DNA of 64,000 nt from an uncultured Bacteroidales bacterium. Its GTDB lineage: Bacteria; Bacteroidota; Bacteroidia; Bacteroidales; CAIWKO01. Positions 34,103 to 44,688 of this stretch are shown piece by piece; the stretch's first letter is position 1, and each line of letters opens with the position of its first letter. The position numbers and the translations under genes were made by a program. The DNA is taken from the NCBI GenBank assembly GCA_903913285.1, contig CAIWKO010000010.1, forward strand, positions 170,790 to 234,789, written 5' to 3'. Below the pieces are notes generated by a model. It was not told the DNA's origin, did no database searches, and worked only from the letters and a program-made list of their open reading frames with translations.

Positions 34103-36913
34103 ATGAGATCAAAAAAAATTATCAAAACCGTTTTGAAAGTCCTGGGAATTTTTATCGGACTTATTATTGTTTTAGCAATTGTGCTTCCTCTGGTGTTCAA
34201 AAAACAGATAGTGCAGGCTGTGAAGACCGAGATCAACAATCAGGTGAATGCCACGGTTGATTTTAAGGATTATCATTTATCGCTATTCCGCGATTTTCCG
34301 AATTTTACGCTGGGTCTCGACAAGCTGACGGTGGTGGGACAAAAAGAATTTGCCGGCGACACTCTGGCCAGCATCGAAAAGATCAGGGTTACCATAGGTT
34401 TGTTCAGTGTGATAAAAGGAAGCCAGTACACCATCCGTAAAATTGCTGTTGACAACCCCAGAATTTTGTTGAAAGTGCTCAAAGGTGGCAAAGCCAACTG
34501 GGACATTGCCAAGCCGTCGGCACCCGCTACCAAGACCGTCCCTGCCGAAAAACCATCGGCTTTCAAACTTTCGATAAAAAAACTCAGCATCAGCCATGCC
34601 TACATCCGCTACGACGATGAGGACGGCAATATGCACGCCGAAGTGAAGAACCTAAACCATTCGCTTTCGGGCGACCTGACGGTCGATAACACTTCGTTAT
34701 CGACAGATACGAAGATCGATACGCTGAGCTTTTCGTATGGCGGTGTTTCGTATCTGCATAAAGCCAACTTTAGTCTGAAGGCCGATTTTGACGCGGATCT
34801 GAAGAATTCGAAATACACATTCAAGGAGAATGAATTGCAGCTTAATAATCTGTTTCTCGGTTTCGACGGATGGGTGGCGATGCCGAAAAGCGATATTACG
34901 ATGGATATTAAGTTTAAGACGAAAAAAACGGATTTCAAGAATATACTGTCGCTGATACCCGCGGTTTACAGCAAAGATTTTGATAAAATAGAAACCAAAG
35001 GCAACCTTGCACTGGATGGTTTTGCGAAAGGCACTTATAATGATAAGATGCTGCCCGCATTCGCGCTTAATCTGGTGGTTGATAATGCCATGTTCAAATA
35101 TCCTTCGCTGCCGAAAGCGGTGAAGAACATCAATTTGAACGTGAACGTGAGTAATGCTACGGGTAAGCCCGATAACACGGTGATCAACATCAAAAGGCTT
35201 CATCTGGAGATGGGAAGCAACCCTGCCGACATCGTGATGCTGGTGAGCACGCCCGTTTCGGACCCGAATATCAACGGAACCATTAAAGTGAAAGTGAATT
35301 TGGGCGAGGTGAAGGATTTTTATCCGCTGGATGCCGGCGACCAACTGAACGGGGTTTTGAACGCGGATGTGAGTTTGAAAGGGAAATTATCGTCGATACA
35401 GAAAGAAAAATATGAGGAATTTCAGGCTAAGGGCGAGATATCTGTAGCAGGCATGTCGTATAAGAGCAAAGACATCAAGCAGGGCATTCTGGTGAAAGAA
35501 ATTAAGTTGCTGTTTTCTCCGAAATTTGTGGATATGCCCGTGTGCGACCTGAAAATGGGCCGGTCGGATATTCAGGCCAAAGGTCATCTGGACAATTTGT
35601 TGTTCTACATCTTTAAGAACGACAAGCTGACAGGCACATTTGAGAGTAAATCGCATTTGCTCGACCTGAACGAATTTATGTCGGGATCGGCCACGCCGAC
35701 TGCCAAGCCTACCACAACTTCGACCGCTGCTACCTCTTCGGTGATAGAAGTGCCCGCTAACATCAACTTTACGCTGAACTCGGCTTTCGACAGAATATTA
35801 TACGATAATCTGGATATGAGTCAGGTGACAGGCATAGTGAAGCTGGCCGACCGCAAGCTAGCACTTGAAAATCTGAAACTGAATATGCTCGACGGTTCGC
35901 TGGCAGTGAACGGTTATTACAGCACCCAGAAAACCGAACCTCAGGTTGATTTTAAACTCGACCTCAACCAATTTGATATTCCAAAAACCTTCAAGACCTT
36001 TGTAACGGTTCAGAAACTGGCACCGATAGCCGAAAAATGTGCGGGAAAGATGTCGATAAAGATGAATCTGAACACCAGCTTCGATAAAACCATGGCCGTG
36101 AATTACAACACGCTGAATGCAGGTGGTTCGCTAACGGCAACAAAGGTGGAAGTGAAAGGCCTTGAAGTGCTTAATAAGATAGCCGATGCTTTAAAGATCG
36201 ATAAATTCAGAAAGATCGGCATCGACAAAGTGAATATTGATTTCAACATTGCCAATGGCAGGCTGAATGTGAAACCTTATTCGTTCACATTCGAAAAGAT
36301 CAAGATGACGCTATCGGGCTGGAACTCGCTCGACCAAACGATGAACTACGATCTGGTGAGCGAAATACCCCGCGAACTATTTGGCGGCGCTGCCAACGGG
36401 GTGTTGAACAATCTGGTGAGTCAGGCAAACAGCAAAGGGCTGAACATACAACCCGGTAACGTGATCATCGTTGCCATTAAAATAGGCGGAACTTTCAGTA
36501 AGCCTGTTATCACAACCAATATCAAAAAAAGTGTGAACGATGCGGTGAACGACCTGAAGAAAGAGGTGATAGAAACGGTGAAAGATAAGGCCAAAGAAAC
36601 CATTGACAAAGCTAAGACCGAAGTTTCGGCACAGGCACAAAAGATACTTGATGATGCGAAAGTGAAAGCACAGCAACTGAAAGACGAAGCCAAAAAAGCC
36701 GGCGACCTGCTGATAGCTGAAGCTGATAAACAGGGAAAGGCATTGGTAGATCAGGCAACAAACCCCTTAACCAAAGCTGCTGCAAAAGAATCGGCGAAAC
36801 AATTGCTGAAAGTTGCCAATGATAAATCGACCAAACTGCAGCAGGAAGCCGCTGCCAAAGCCGATAAAGTTTTGGCCGATGCTCAGGCACAGGCCGACAA
36901 ACTGAAGAAGTAG
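34103..36913 (+). CDS. AsmA-family protein with C-terminal coiled-coil tail
   Basis: 936 residues. A single N-terminal membrane helix (VLGIFIGLIIVLAIVLPLVF) anchors a long periplasmic AsmA-like region with recurrent beta motifs (FTLGLDKLTVVGQKEF, IRKIAVDNPRILLKVLKGGKANWDI, FEKIKMTLSGWNSLDQTMNYDL). Such proteins form grooves that pass lipids between membranes. The last 120 residues are a Lys/Ala/Glu-rich coiled coil (KDKAKETIDKAKTEVSAQAQKILDDAKVKAQQL ... DAQAQADKLKK), a normal addition in Bacteroidota versions. Confidence 0.87.
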   Translation: MRSKKIIKTVLKVLGIFIGLIIVLAIVLPLVFKKQIVQAVKTEINNQVNATVDFKDYHLSLFRDFPNFTLGLDKLTVVGQKEFAGDTLASIEKIRVTIGLFSVIKGSQYTIRKIAVDNPRILLKVLKGGKANWDIAKPSAPATKTVPAEKPSAFKLSIKKLSISHAYIRYDDEDGNMHAEVKNLNHSLSGDLTVDNTSLSTDTKIDTLSFSYGGVSYLHKANFSLKADFDADLKNSKYTFKENELQLNNLFLGFDGWVAMPKSDITMDIKFKTKKTDFKNILSLIPAVYSKDFDKIETKGNLALDGFAKGTYNDKMLPAFALNLVVDNAMFKYPSLPKAVKNINLNVNVSNATGKPDNTVINIKRLHLEMGSNPADIVMLVSTPVSDPNINGTIKVKVNLGEVKDFYPLDAGDQLNGVLNADVSLKGKLSSIQKEKYEEFQAKGEISVAGMSYKSKDIKQGILVKEIKLLFSPKFVDMPVCDLKMGRSDIQAKGHLDNLLFYIFKNDKLTGTFESKSHLLDLNEFMSGSATPTAKPTTTSTAATSSVIEVPANINFTLNSAFDRILYDNLDMSQVTGIVKLADRKLALENLKLNMLDGSLAVNGYYSTQKTEPQVDFKLDLNQFDIPKTFKTFVTVQKLAPIAEKCAGKMSIKMNLNTSFDKTMAVNYNTLNAGGSLTATKVEVKGLEVLNKIADALKIDKFRKIGIDKVNIDFNIANGRLNVKPYSFTFEKIKMTLSGWNSLDQTMNYDLVSEIPRELFGGAANGVLNNLVSQANSKGLNIQPGNVIIVAIKIGGTFSKPVITTNIKKSVNDAVNDLKKEVIETVKDKAKETIDKAKTEVSAQAQKILDDAKVKAQQLKDEAKKAGDLLIAEADKQGKALVDQATNPLTKAAAKESAKQLLKVANDKSTKLQQEAAAKADKVLADAQAQADKLKK

Positions 36914-36939
36914 AACTAAACCAATTTGAAAAGAAAAAA

Positions 36940-36970
36940 GCCTGTTATGGATACCATAGCAGGCTTTTTT
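36940..36970. terminator. bidirectional terminator
   Basis: GCCTGTTATGG-ATA-CCATAGCAGGC forms an 11-bp stem with one G-T pair, preceded by six A and followed by six T. It sits between the convergent AsmA-like and T9SS genes and can serve both. Confidence 0.88.
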
Positions 36971-36998
36971 ATACTAAATATCTATTACCCGATTCGCA

Positions 36999-39900
36999 TC
37001 ACATGATCAGGGTGACTGTGCCTTTATAAGTGTATTTCTTTCCTTTCAGGTCGCTGACTTTGATAAGATAGACATAGGTAGCCTCGATGCATTTTGAATT
37101 GTCGTATTTATTATCCATGGTTCCGTTCCAGCCCTGATTGATATCGGTGGTTGAGAACATTTCGTGTCCCCACCTGTTGTATATTATCATCGAAAAGGTT
37201 TTGGTATCCATACCAACTCCAACGGGTTTAAAGATATCGTTCTTTCCGTCCAGATTGGGTGTAAAACTGTTGGGTATCCAGATCGCGAAATAGGGATAAA
37301 TGTGAACATAGCCTTCTGCAGTATCCACACAACCGTTGACATCGGTAACAATAAGTGTTACGAAATATGAGCCCGAATCGGCATAAGTATGGTTTACCTG
37401 ACTACCCGAGGCATAGCTTCCATCGCCGAAGGTCCATTCCCAATCGGTTATATTGCCAACGGATTCGTCGTAGAAAGTTACGGGGCCTTCGTTTATAGTA
37501 ACAACTTCGGGTTTTGTGCTGAAGGCTGCAGTGGGGCCAATATCCTGAGCAACAGTTGTGCTTGCAGTACCAATGCATCCGCCACAGTTCACCGTAACGC
37601 TGTATGTTCCGGCTGCAAGTGAAGTGATGGTTTGAGTGGAATCAGGGGGAACGGTGTTCCAAACATAAGTACACCCTGTACCCGCACTATTGGCAGATGC
37701 TGTACCGTTGTTCTGACTGCAGTATGCATCGGTTGAGGTGGCAGTTACATTAAGTGTTGCATTAACGGTGACTATTACAAATGCGCTGCCCGTACATCCG
37801 CCGGAGGTTGCCGTGACGACATAGGTGGTAGTAGTGATTGGATTCACCACAATTGAAGCACCTGTTGATACAGGCGTGGTATTCCATGCGTAGGTTAGCC
37901 CTCCGGTTGCCGTTAGTGTAACCGGATTGCCCGGACATATTGTTTGTGGCAGTGCAGAGGCTGTTACTACGAGAGCGGGGCTAACGACAACTGTAACTGA
38001 TGTCGAACCTGTGCAGCCCGATGCATTGGATACGGTAACACTATACGTGCCTGCCGCAGTCACTGTGATGGTTTGAGTTGTTGCAGCAGTTGACCAAAGA
38101 TAAGCAGCATAAGAATTCCCTGCATTAAGAACCGTGGACGTTCCGGGGCAAATAGATGTTTGTCCTGTGATGGACGGTGTGGGGCTGGTGTTTTGTGTGA
38201 CGGTGACGGATGTGCTGCCCGAACAACCTCCGCTGTTCGTTACAGTGACAGAATAAGTTCCCGCTGTAGCGGTTGAAATTGTTTGGGTAGTGGCAGTTGT
38301 CGACCACAGATAGGTTGTATATCCTGCTCCTGCATCAAGTGTGGTGGAAGCCCCCGGACAAATTGCTAACTGACCTGTTATAGTGGGTGTGAGGTTTGCA
38401 TTAAGCGTGACCGTTACGGAGGCTGTTCCGGAACATCCGAACCCGTTAGTTACGGTAACAGAATAGTTTCCTACCGTGGAAGGTGAAATTGTTTGGGTAG
38501 TAGCAGTAGTTGACCACAGATACGAAGCATATCCTGCTCCTGCATCGAGGGTGGTCGACGCACCCGGACAAATAGTCAACAGACCTGTGATGGCAGGGGT
38601 TGGAACTGCATTTTGTGTAACAGTTACAGATGCCGTACCCGAACAACCTCCTGCATTTGTTACCGTGACAGAATAATTTCCCACCGCGGAGGGAGAAATT
38701 GTTTCGGTTGTGGCTGCAGTTGACCAAAGATAGGATGTATATCCTGCCCCTGCATCGAGGGTGGTGGAAGCCCCCGGACAAATTGCCAATTGACCTGAAA
38801 TAGTGGGAGTGAGATTTGCATTGAGAGTAACCGTTACTGAAGCGGTTCCAGAACAGGCGTTACTATTGGTAACCGTAACAGTGTATGTTCCGGCGGCAGA
38901 AGGTGAGATGGTTTCTGTAGTAGCCGTAGTTGACCAATGATAGGATGTGTAACCGGCACCAGCATCCAGCGTGGTTGAAACACCTGCGCAAATTGCCGTG
39001 TTACCTGAGATAACAGGAGTTGGATTGGCAACAGTTGAAACAACTATCGATTCGCTTCCTGTGCACCCGTGATTATTCGTGAGAGTTACAGTATATGTAC
39101 CAGGCAAGGTTACGGTTAAAGTTGGGTTGGTTGTGCTATTTTGCCATAAATAGGTACAATTTGGCGTTGTTGCATTTAGAGTTAAGGATTGTCCCTGACA
39201 TAAAGTTGTGTCGTTGCCAAAACTTACGGATGGGTTTGTGCTGTATGCAACATGAATAGTGTCGGAAGCAATACAACCGCTTACATTGATGCTTACCCAG
39301 TAGGTGCCGGCAGATGTTACAGTATAGGTTGGATTTGTTGAGCTATTCTGCCATAAATAAGTTGCACCTGCTGTGGTTGCATTTAATAGCAGGGTTTGTC
39401 CCGGGCATAATGTTGTGTCATTTGGCAAATGAACACTACAAGGCGGAGTATTTGAACAACAATATGAATCGATCATTCCTGAACTTCCGGAAGACCCACT
39501 GTGAATAATAACCCAATTATGACCAGCCTGTGCAGCCGTGGCAACAAAGGAAAAACTCACGGTGGTCCAGGTATAGCCCGCTGCCGGTAAATTACCAAGA
39601 GCATAAGCACCTGCTAATGATCCGGAAGTGTTGGTATAAATAAAGGGGGCAAAATTACCGTCGCTACCCATACCATGGCTTACACAAGTAAAAGAAAAAG
39701 TATAGGTTTGTCCGGCAATTAAGGGATTTATAAATCGCAAGCCAAAACCTTCGCCTCCTGTTGTCCATGCAGTACCACTTCCGATAAAAAGGGCTCTGCA
39801 TCCAGCTGCATTGATGGGTGGAGCAATGGTTAAATTGGCTCCGGGCCAGCATCCGGTCCAGGCACTGCCTGTCCATTGACACAGATCAGCGTCGTTGGTG

Positions 39901-40034
39901 TTGACCAAATTAACACCTGAGGAAAAACTTGTTCCCGGCGTTGCACTCGAAAAGCAAGTATCAAGAATGGTTTGAGCAGAAACTGCTTTGGTTAATACTA
40001 TGATGCAAAAAAGGACAAAGTATATTTTTTTCAT
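36999..40034 (-). CDS. T9SS type B surface protein with Ig-like and PKD repeats
   Basis: 1011 residues from the ATG at 40034 (signal MKKIYFVLFCIIVLTKAVSAQ); the track start adds seven residues. An N-terminal jelly-roll-like region (about 25-205) is followed by SprB/Ig-like units, of which five are exact 70-residue repeats (CPGASTTLDAGAGYTSYLWSTTATT pattern). Then come a PKD domain (WEWTFGDGSYASGSQVNHTYADSGSYFVTLIVTDVNGC) and a type B sorting end (IPNSFTPNLDGKNDIFKPVGVG ... YNRWGHEMF). The C-terminus would direct outer-membrane export by the type IX system. Likely an adhesin or gliding-associated protein. Confidence 0.93.
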   Translation of the reverse strand: MKKIYFVLFCIIVLTKAVSAQTILDTCFSSATPGTSFSSGVNLVNTNDADLCQWTGSAWTGCWPGANLTIAPPINAAGCRALFIGSGTAWTTGGEGFGLRFINPLIAGQTYTFSFTCVSHGMGSDGNFAPFIYTNTSGSLAGAYALGNLPAAGYTWTTVSFSFVATAAQAGHNWVIIHSGSSGSSGMIDSYCCSNTPPCSVHLPNDTTLCPGQTLLLNATTAGATYLWQNSSTNPTYTVTSAGTYWVSINVSGCIASDTIHVAYSTNPSVSFGNDTTLCQGQSLTLNATTPNCTYLWQNSTTNPTLTVTLPGTYTVTLTNNHGCTGSESIVVSTVANPTPVISGNTAICAGVSTTLDAGAGYTSYHWSTTATTETISPSAAGTYTVTVTNSNACSGTASVTVTLNANLTPTISGQLAICPGASTTLDAGAGYTSYLWSTAATTETISPSAVGNYSVTVTNAGGCSGTASVTVTQNAVPTPAITGLLTICPGASTTLDAGAGYASYLWSTTATTQTISPSTVGNYSVTVTNGFGCSGTASVTVTLNANLTPTITGQLAICPGASTTLDAGAGYTTYLWSTTATTQTISTATAGTYSVTVTNSGGCSGSTSVTVTQNTSPTPSITGQTSICPGTSTVLNAGNSYAAYLWSTAATTQTITVTAAGTYSVTVSNASGCTGSTSVTVVVSPALVVTASALPQTICPGNPVTLTATGGLTYAWNTTPVSTGASIVVNPITTTTYVVTATSGGCTGSAFVIVTVNATLNVTATSTDAYCSQNNGTASANSAGTGCTYVWNTVPPDSTQTITSLAAGTYSVTVNCGGCIGTASTTVAQDIGPTAAFSTKPEVVTINEGPVTFYDESVGNITDWEWTFGDGSYASGSQVNHTYADSGSYFVTLIVTDVNGCVDTAEGYVHIYPYFAIWIPNSFTPNLDGKNDIFKPVGVGMDTKTFSMIIYNRWGHEMFSTTDINQGWNGTMDNKYDNSKCIEATYVYLIKVSDLKGKKYTYKGTVTLIM
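37975..39024 (-). repeat. five 210-bp coding repeats in the T9SS protein gene
   Basis: Five tandem units of 70 codons without indels, each starting near TPxIxGxxxIC. The protein sequence is highly repetitive while third positions differ, so the copies are not recent exact duplications. Coordinates are set to within a few bases. Confidence 0.8.
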
Positions 40035-40233
40035 TTTTTTGCTTAAATAAAACAACAGAATAAATGCAAGATTTTGTTTTTATTATACGTAACAAATATA
40101 GAAAAAATTTGGTAATTAAGAAAATTATAATAAAAAAGTATCCAATAATAAAGTTTATTGGCAATCTCTGCTATCAATCATAAAAAAATAAAGCTCTTGT
40201 ATACCTGCAACAAAATACTTTTCTCTACCTGAT

Positions 40234-43200
40234 CTACTTAACCAGAGTTACAGTACCTTTATAAGTATATTTCTTGCCAGTTACATCTCTTACCTTTATT
40301 AGGTAGACGTATGTAGCTTCAATACATTTTGAATTGTCGTATTTGTTATCGAGGGTTCCGTTCCAACCCTGATTGATATCGGTTGTTGAGAACATCTGAC
40401 GTCCCCAACGATCGTATATAACCATGAGGTAGTTTTTGGTATCTATACCTACTCCAACAGGCTTGAACAAAGCATTTTTGCCATCATTGTTAGGTGTAAA
40501 GCTGTTGGGAATCCAGAAGGCAAAGTAGGGATTGATGTAAATATATCCCTGGGCAGTATCGGTACATCCTGCGGCATCAGTGATGATAAGCGTGATGAAA
40601 TACGAACCCGTGTCAGCATAAACATGGTTAGTTTGGCTTCCCGAGCCATAAATGCCGTCGCCATAGTTCCATTCCCAATCGATGATATTGCCAGTCGACT
40701 GGTCGTAGAAATAAACCGGACCCTCGTCGATGATCTTTACATCAGGTTTCGTATAAAATGATGCAACCGGACCCGGATCCTGTCCAACCGTTACTGTGGC
40801 TGTTCCCGTACAACCGCTGTAGCTAACTGTAACGGTGTATGTTCCTGCCGGTAGACCTGTAGCAGTCTGAGTGGTTTGCGCAGGATTAGTGCTCCATAAG
40901 TAAGTATATCCAACTCCGGAAATATCCGCTGCTGCCATTCCATTGTCTTGTGCACACGCTGCATTAGTTGATGTAGCAGTTACACTAAGAAAGCTGTTTA
41001 CAGTTACCACAACAGAAGCAGTACCCGTGCAGGAGTTGTCGGTTGCGGTTACGATATATGTTGTGGTTGTACTTGGATTTACGATTATGGAAGAACCCGA
41101 TGAAGCAGGAGTCGTATTCCACACATAGGTTGACCCTCCGGTTGCGGTTAGCGTTACCGGATTGCCCGGACATACCGTTTGAGGCTGAGCAGTGGCTGTT
41201 ACCACCAGATTGGGACTTATTGAAACGGTGACAGAGGCTGATCCGGTGCAGCTATTATCAGTTGCGGTGACAACATAGGTTGTAGCTATTGTAGGATTTA
41301 CAGTAATAACTGCACCTGTTGAAGCAGGCGTTGTGTTCCAAACATAAGTTTGACCACCCGTAGCTGTGAGTGTAACAGGACTTCCAGGGCATACTGACTG
41401 TGGTTGGGCTGTTGCAGTTACCACAAGTGCCGGACTGACAACAACAGTTACTGATGCTGTTCCTGTGCATCCCGATGCATCGGATACGGTAACAGAATAT
41501 GTACCTGCAGTAGATACAGTTATAGTTTGTGTTGTTGCAGATGTCGACCAGTGATAGGTAGCATATCCTGCCCCTGCATCCAATATAGTAGAAGAGCCCG
41601 GACAGATGGTTGTTTGACCCGTGATAGTAGGTGTAAGGCTTGTGCTTTGTGTGACCGTGAAAGGCACATTTGCCGAACATCCGCCAGCATTGGTAACCGT
41701 GACAGTGTATGTTCCCCCTGCATTAATTGTTATGGTTTGAGTCGTTGCAGTTGTTGACCACAGATATGATGCATATCCTGCACCTGCATCGAGAAGTGCC
41801 GAACTTCCTGCACAAATTGTTGCAGGGCCGGTAATGGTTGGTGTAGGATTGGGTGCGACCGGAATTGTGACCGTGATTGTTCCGGGACAGTTGTTTGCAT
41901 CAAGAATATTGAGTGTATAGGTTCCGGATGCCAGACCCGTGAAACTTTGGGAACCAGTCACATTGGTGAATGTTGCTACAACCGTCGCTCCATTTAGCAA
42001 GGTATAGTCGTAAGGCGATGTACCACCGCTTGTGATCACTGAAAAACTTCCGTTAGTGAGTCCGGTGCAGGCTCCTACAATGTTAGATGAAGTGATAGTG
42101 AGTGTTGGACAAGCTCCGCATGCAGGCAATGAGGCAAAACTCGTAACGGTAATAGTATCACCATTTGCATCGATAACTCTCACGGGATAGGTTCCTGAAG
42201 GTGTGACTGTAGTTCCTGTTGCAAAAGTTGTCCAGGTAGAAACGGTTACTCCCGGACAAATTAAAGGAATGCAGATTCCAAGCGGGCAGGCACTGCAATC
42301 AGTTGTCGTGACTAGATTTTGCCAATTGTAAGGTCCCGTTCCTCCCGAAACGGTCATATTACCGTTCAACTCGGCGCAAACGGTTAATGTTGCACAGGCA
42401 TTCACAGTGATATTAATAGTACTTGTTCCGCAAGGCAATGCATAGGTTATAGTGTGTACCCCGATTCCTGCTGTTGCAGGGTTGAACACACCCGAAGCAT
42501 TTACTCCAGTACCGCTCCATGTACCACCTGGCGTCCCCGTAACTAAAGTTACAGGAGCGGAAGATGTACACAGAGGTGAAACGGGACAAATGTTGGCATC
42601 GCAACAGAATAATGTCATAGGGGGACAGGCGCTCATATTAGCCGATTGAATGGTCCCAACCCGGTTAACATCTGCATCTGTTCCTGTTGCGCCGCAAAAT
42701 GCAACATTGCCATTGGTGCTGACACTAATATCAAAAACTTTGTAGGTGGTTGTTATCGAACTCAAGAGATTGAGGTTGGCATCGTATTTATATATACCAT
42801 TACCGGAACCTACATACACATTGCCGCAGGAGTCAATATCGATACCACTATTTCCAACCTGATTTTGACCCAGAGTTGACACACTGATCCCACCCGGAAT
42901 GGCAGCAGTTGTGATAATAGAGCCATCGGCAAGTGATCGCTTTTGAATATTGATACCGTTCTGAGTATAGACAAAATATCGGTTAGCCCTAATAGCCATG
43001 ATACCAGAGTTTCCGTTATTTGGCCTGTAATTTTCGCATTTATATGACAGATGATAACCATCATTGTTTCGGAAGATAAGCGGTGAGTTTGAACCACAGA
43101 CAGAAAAGTCATCGTCAATCGTTCCTATTGTATCCAGAGTAAGAAAATAATATCGGGCATTACGACATGATGTAATTGATCTTACTTCTTCAATAGTAGG

Positions 43201-44532
43201 TGGTATGCTGAACATGCTTCCATAGCCAACCACTTGTGTACTGTTGACACTTCCGTTGCTGGTGTTAACATCAAAAATAGCCCCGCTCAAACTCAGCAAA
43301 CTTCCGGTTGTTCCACCGATGATCAGTTTGGTTTGGTCACAATTAAATGCAATATTCCAATATTCATCCACACTCAACAATGGTGCAGTATAATTCCAAA
43401 CCAATCCTGCTGAAGTATTTATTTTTTGCAAGGCAGCAACCGAACCCGATGTAACAAAACTATTTCCTGCCTGATCAGTAGCAAATGTCCCCAACCAATC
43501 GTTTGCTGTATCAAAAGGCGTGTTATAAGTCCATTGCAGAGCTCCCGCAGCATTATATTTTAATAGTTTCATAGGCATATCGCCACCTATGATATAAATA
43601 TTGCCCGCCGCATCGTGTTCGCATTCCCAAACTCCGTTTGAGTTAAGCAGAGCCGGTGTTTGGGTCCATGGGTCTATTGTAACAGATTTTGAAAAGTCGT
43701 AAGTTGCCACATTGAATAAAACACTGTTGCCTTGTAAATAATAGCTGGATTTAAGTCCGGAAGTAGTATTATCAGAATAAAAAGTTGAAGGAGCATGATC
43801 AACTATATCACCGAATTTTGTTGGAATGTGAATATCACCATTCGCATTAATATTTGGATTGGCCGAGTATAACATCTTTATTGCAGAGATATCAGCTCCG
43901 GGGTGAATTATTATGGAATATTTCAGACCATCAACAGGATGAAAAACATATTCGATATCGATGCCGGGATAAATATTTTTGTAAACAATTTTTTTAAAGG
44001 CTTTTATGAAATTGATATTCTTTATTGAACCATCTTTATCCTTCATGCAATAACTATGATAATCGTTTGTTACATCAGACCCAACTAATTCCACATCCGG
44101 ATCTGCATTTTGCCATGTCATTGATATTTCATCGCTTTCAAATTCCAAATGATGTTCTTCGGCTTCATGCCGTTTCCACTGCTCAATAGATGTATATTTT
44201 TCATCGCTTTCATCATTATCTCTTTCTTCTTTCCAACGTTTCAAAAAACAATATGAAATACCTTTTTTGGTAAAATAAATCGAAGTTGAAGCACCATCAT
44301 ATGCAAACAAAACAGGTTCTGCTGATTGATGGATATGGAATTGTCCCCGATTCTCAATAAATACTTTTTGGGGCTCAACTGTATCACTCCAACCTTTCGA
44401 TTGTGTATAACCTTTCTGGCTGACAACCATAAAAAAAACAACAACCAAAAGATAATTGAAAAACTTCGGAGTGAAATTCTTACTTGATTTATGTATAACT
44501 AAGAAACAGGGATGAGTAAATATTTTAATCAT
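40234..44532 (-). CDS. large T9SS type B surface protein with DUF7948-like N-terminus
   Basis: 1432 residues with signal segment FFNYLLVVVFFMVVSQKGYTQ. The start (FIENRGQFHIHQSAEPVLFAYDGASTSIYFTKKGISY) matches the DUF7948-type N-terminal domain. Next comes a beta-propeller-like region (DAAGNIYIIGGDMPMKLLKYNAAGALQWTYNTPFDT), then Ig-like repeats of 70 or about 73 residues, a PKD domain (WEWNYGDGIYGSGSQTNHVYADTGSYFITLIITDAAGC) and a type B sorting domain ending YTYKGTVTLVK. The last 300 residues closely resemble the neighbour at 36999, so the two probably arose by duplication. Confidence 0.93.
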   Translation of the reverse strand: MIKIFTHPCFLVIHKSSKNFTPKFFNYLLVVVFFMVVSQKGYTQSKGWSDTVEPQKVFIENRGQFHIHQSAEPVLFAYDGASTSIYFTKKGISYCFLKRWKEERDNDESDEKYTSIEQWKRHEAEEHHLEFESDEISMTWQNADPDVELVGSDVTNDYHSYCMKDKDGSIKNINFIKAFKKIVYKNIYPGIDIEYVFHPVDGLKYSIIIHPGADISAIKMLYSANPNINANGDIHIPTKFGDIVDHAPSTFYSDNTTSGLKSSYYLQGNSVLFNVATYDFSKSVTIDPWTQTPALLNSNGVWECEHDAAGNIYIIGGDMPMKLLKYNAAGALQWTYNTPFDTANDWLGTFATDQAGNSFVTSGSVAALQKINTSAGLVWNYTAPLLSVDEYWNIAFNCDQTKLIIGGTTGSLLSLSGAIFDVNTSNGSVNSTQVVGYGSMFSIPPTIEEVRSITSCRNARYYFLTLDTIGTIDDDFSVCGSNSPLIFRNNDGYHLSYKCENYRPNNGNSGIMAIRANRYFVYTQNGINIQKRSLADGSIITTAAIPGGISVSTLGQNQVGNSGIDIDSCGNVYVGSGNGIYKYDANLNLLSSITTTYKVFDISVSTNGNVAFCGATGTDADVNRVGTIQSANMSACPPMTLFCCDANICPVSPLCTSSAPVTLVTGTPGGTWSGTGVNASGVFNPATAGIGVHTITYALPCGTSTINITVNACATLTVCAELNGNMTVSGGTGPYNWQNLVTTTDCSACPLGICIPLICPGVTVSTWTTFATGTTVTPSGTYPVRVIDANGDTITVTSFASLPACGACPTLTITSSNIVGACTGLTNGSFSVITSGGTSPYDYTLLNGATVVATFTNVTGSQSFTGLASGTYTLNILDANNCPGTITVTIPVAPNPTPTITGPATICAGSSALLDAGAGYASYLWSTTATTQTITINAGGTYTVTVTNAGGCSANVPFTVTQSTSLTPTITGQTTICPGSSTILDAGAGYATYHWSTSATTQTITVSTAGTYSVTVSDASGCTGTASVTVVVSPALVVTATAQPQSVCPGSPVTLTATGGQTYVWNTTPASTGAVITVNPTIATTYVVTATDNSCTGSASVTVSISPNLVVTATAQPQTVCPGNPVTLTATGGSTYVWNTTPASSGSSIIVNPSTTTTYIVTATDNSCTGTASVVVTVNSFLSVTATSTNAACAQDNGMAAADISGVGYTYLWSTNPAQTTQTATGLPAGTYTVTVSYSGCTGTATVTVGQDPGPVASFYTKPDVKIIDEGPVYFYDQSTGNIIDWEWNYGDGIYGSGSQTNHVYADTGSYFITLIITDAAGCTDTAQGYIYINPYFAFWIPNSFTPNNDGKNALFKPVGVGIDTKNYLMVIYDRWGRQMFSTTDINQGWNGTLDNKYDNSKCIEATYVYLIKVRDVTGKKYTYKGTVTLVK

Positions 44533-44688
44533 AAAAAAGCAAGTTTTAGTATGACTTTCTATTAATCTACAATAATAGTAAAAAATACCTTTTAAAAAAA
44601 ATATCCTGCCAAGAATTTGTATTTTTTTTTAAACTTTAATGACCCGGAAGTGCATCTGAGCCAATTGTTAACCTCTACATCTTTCATG

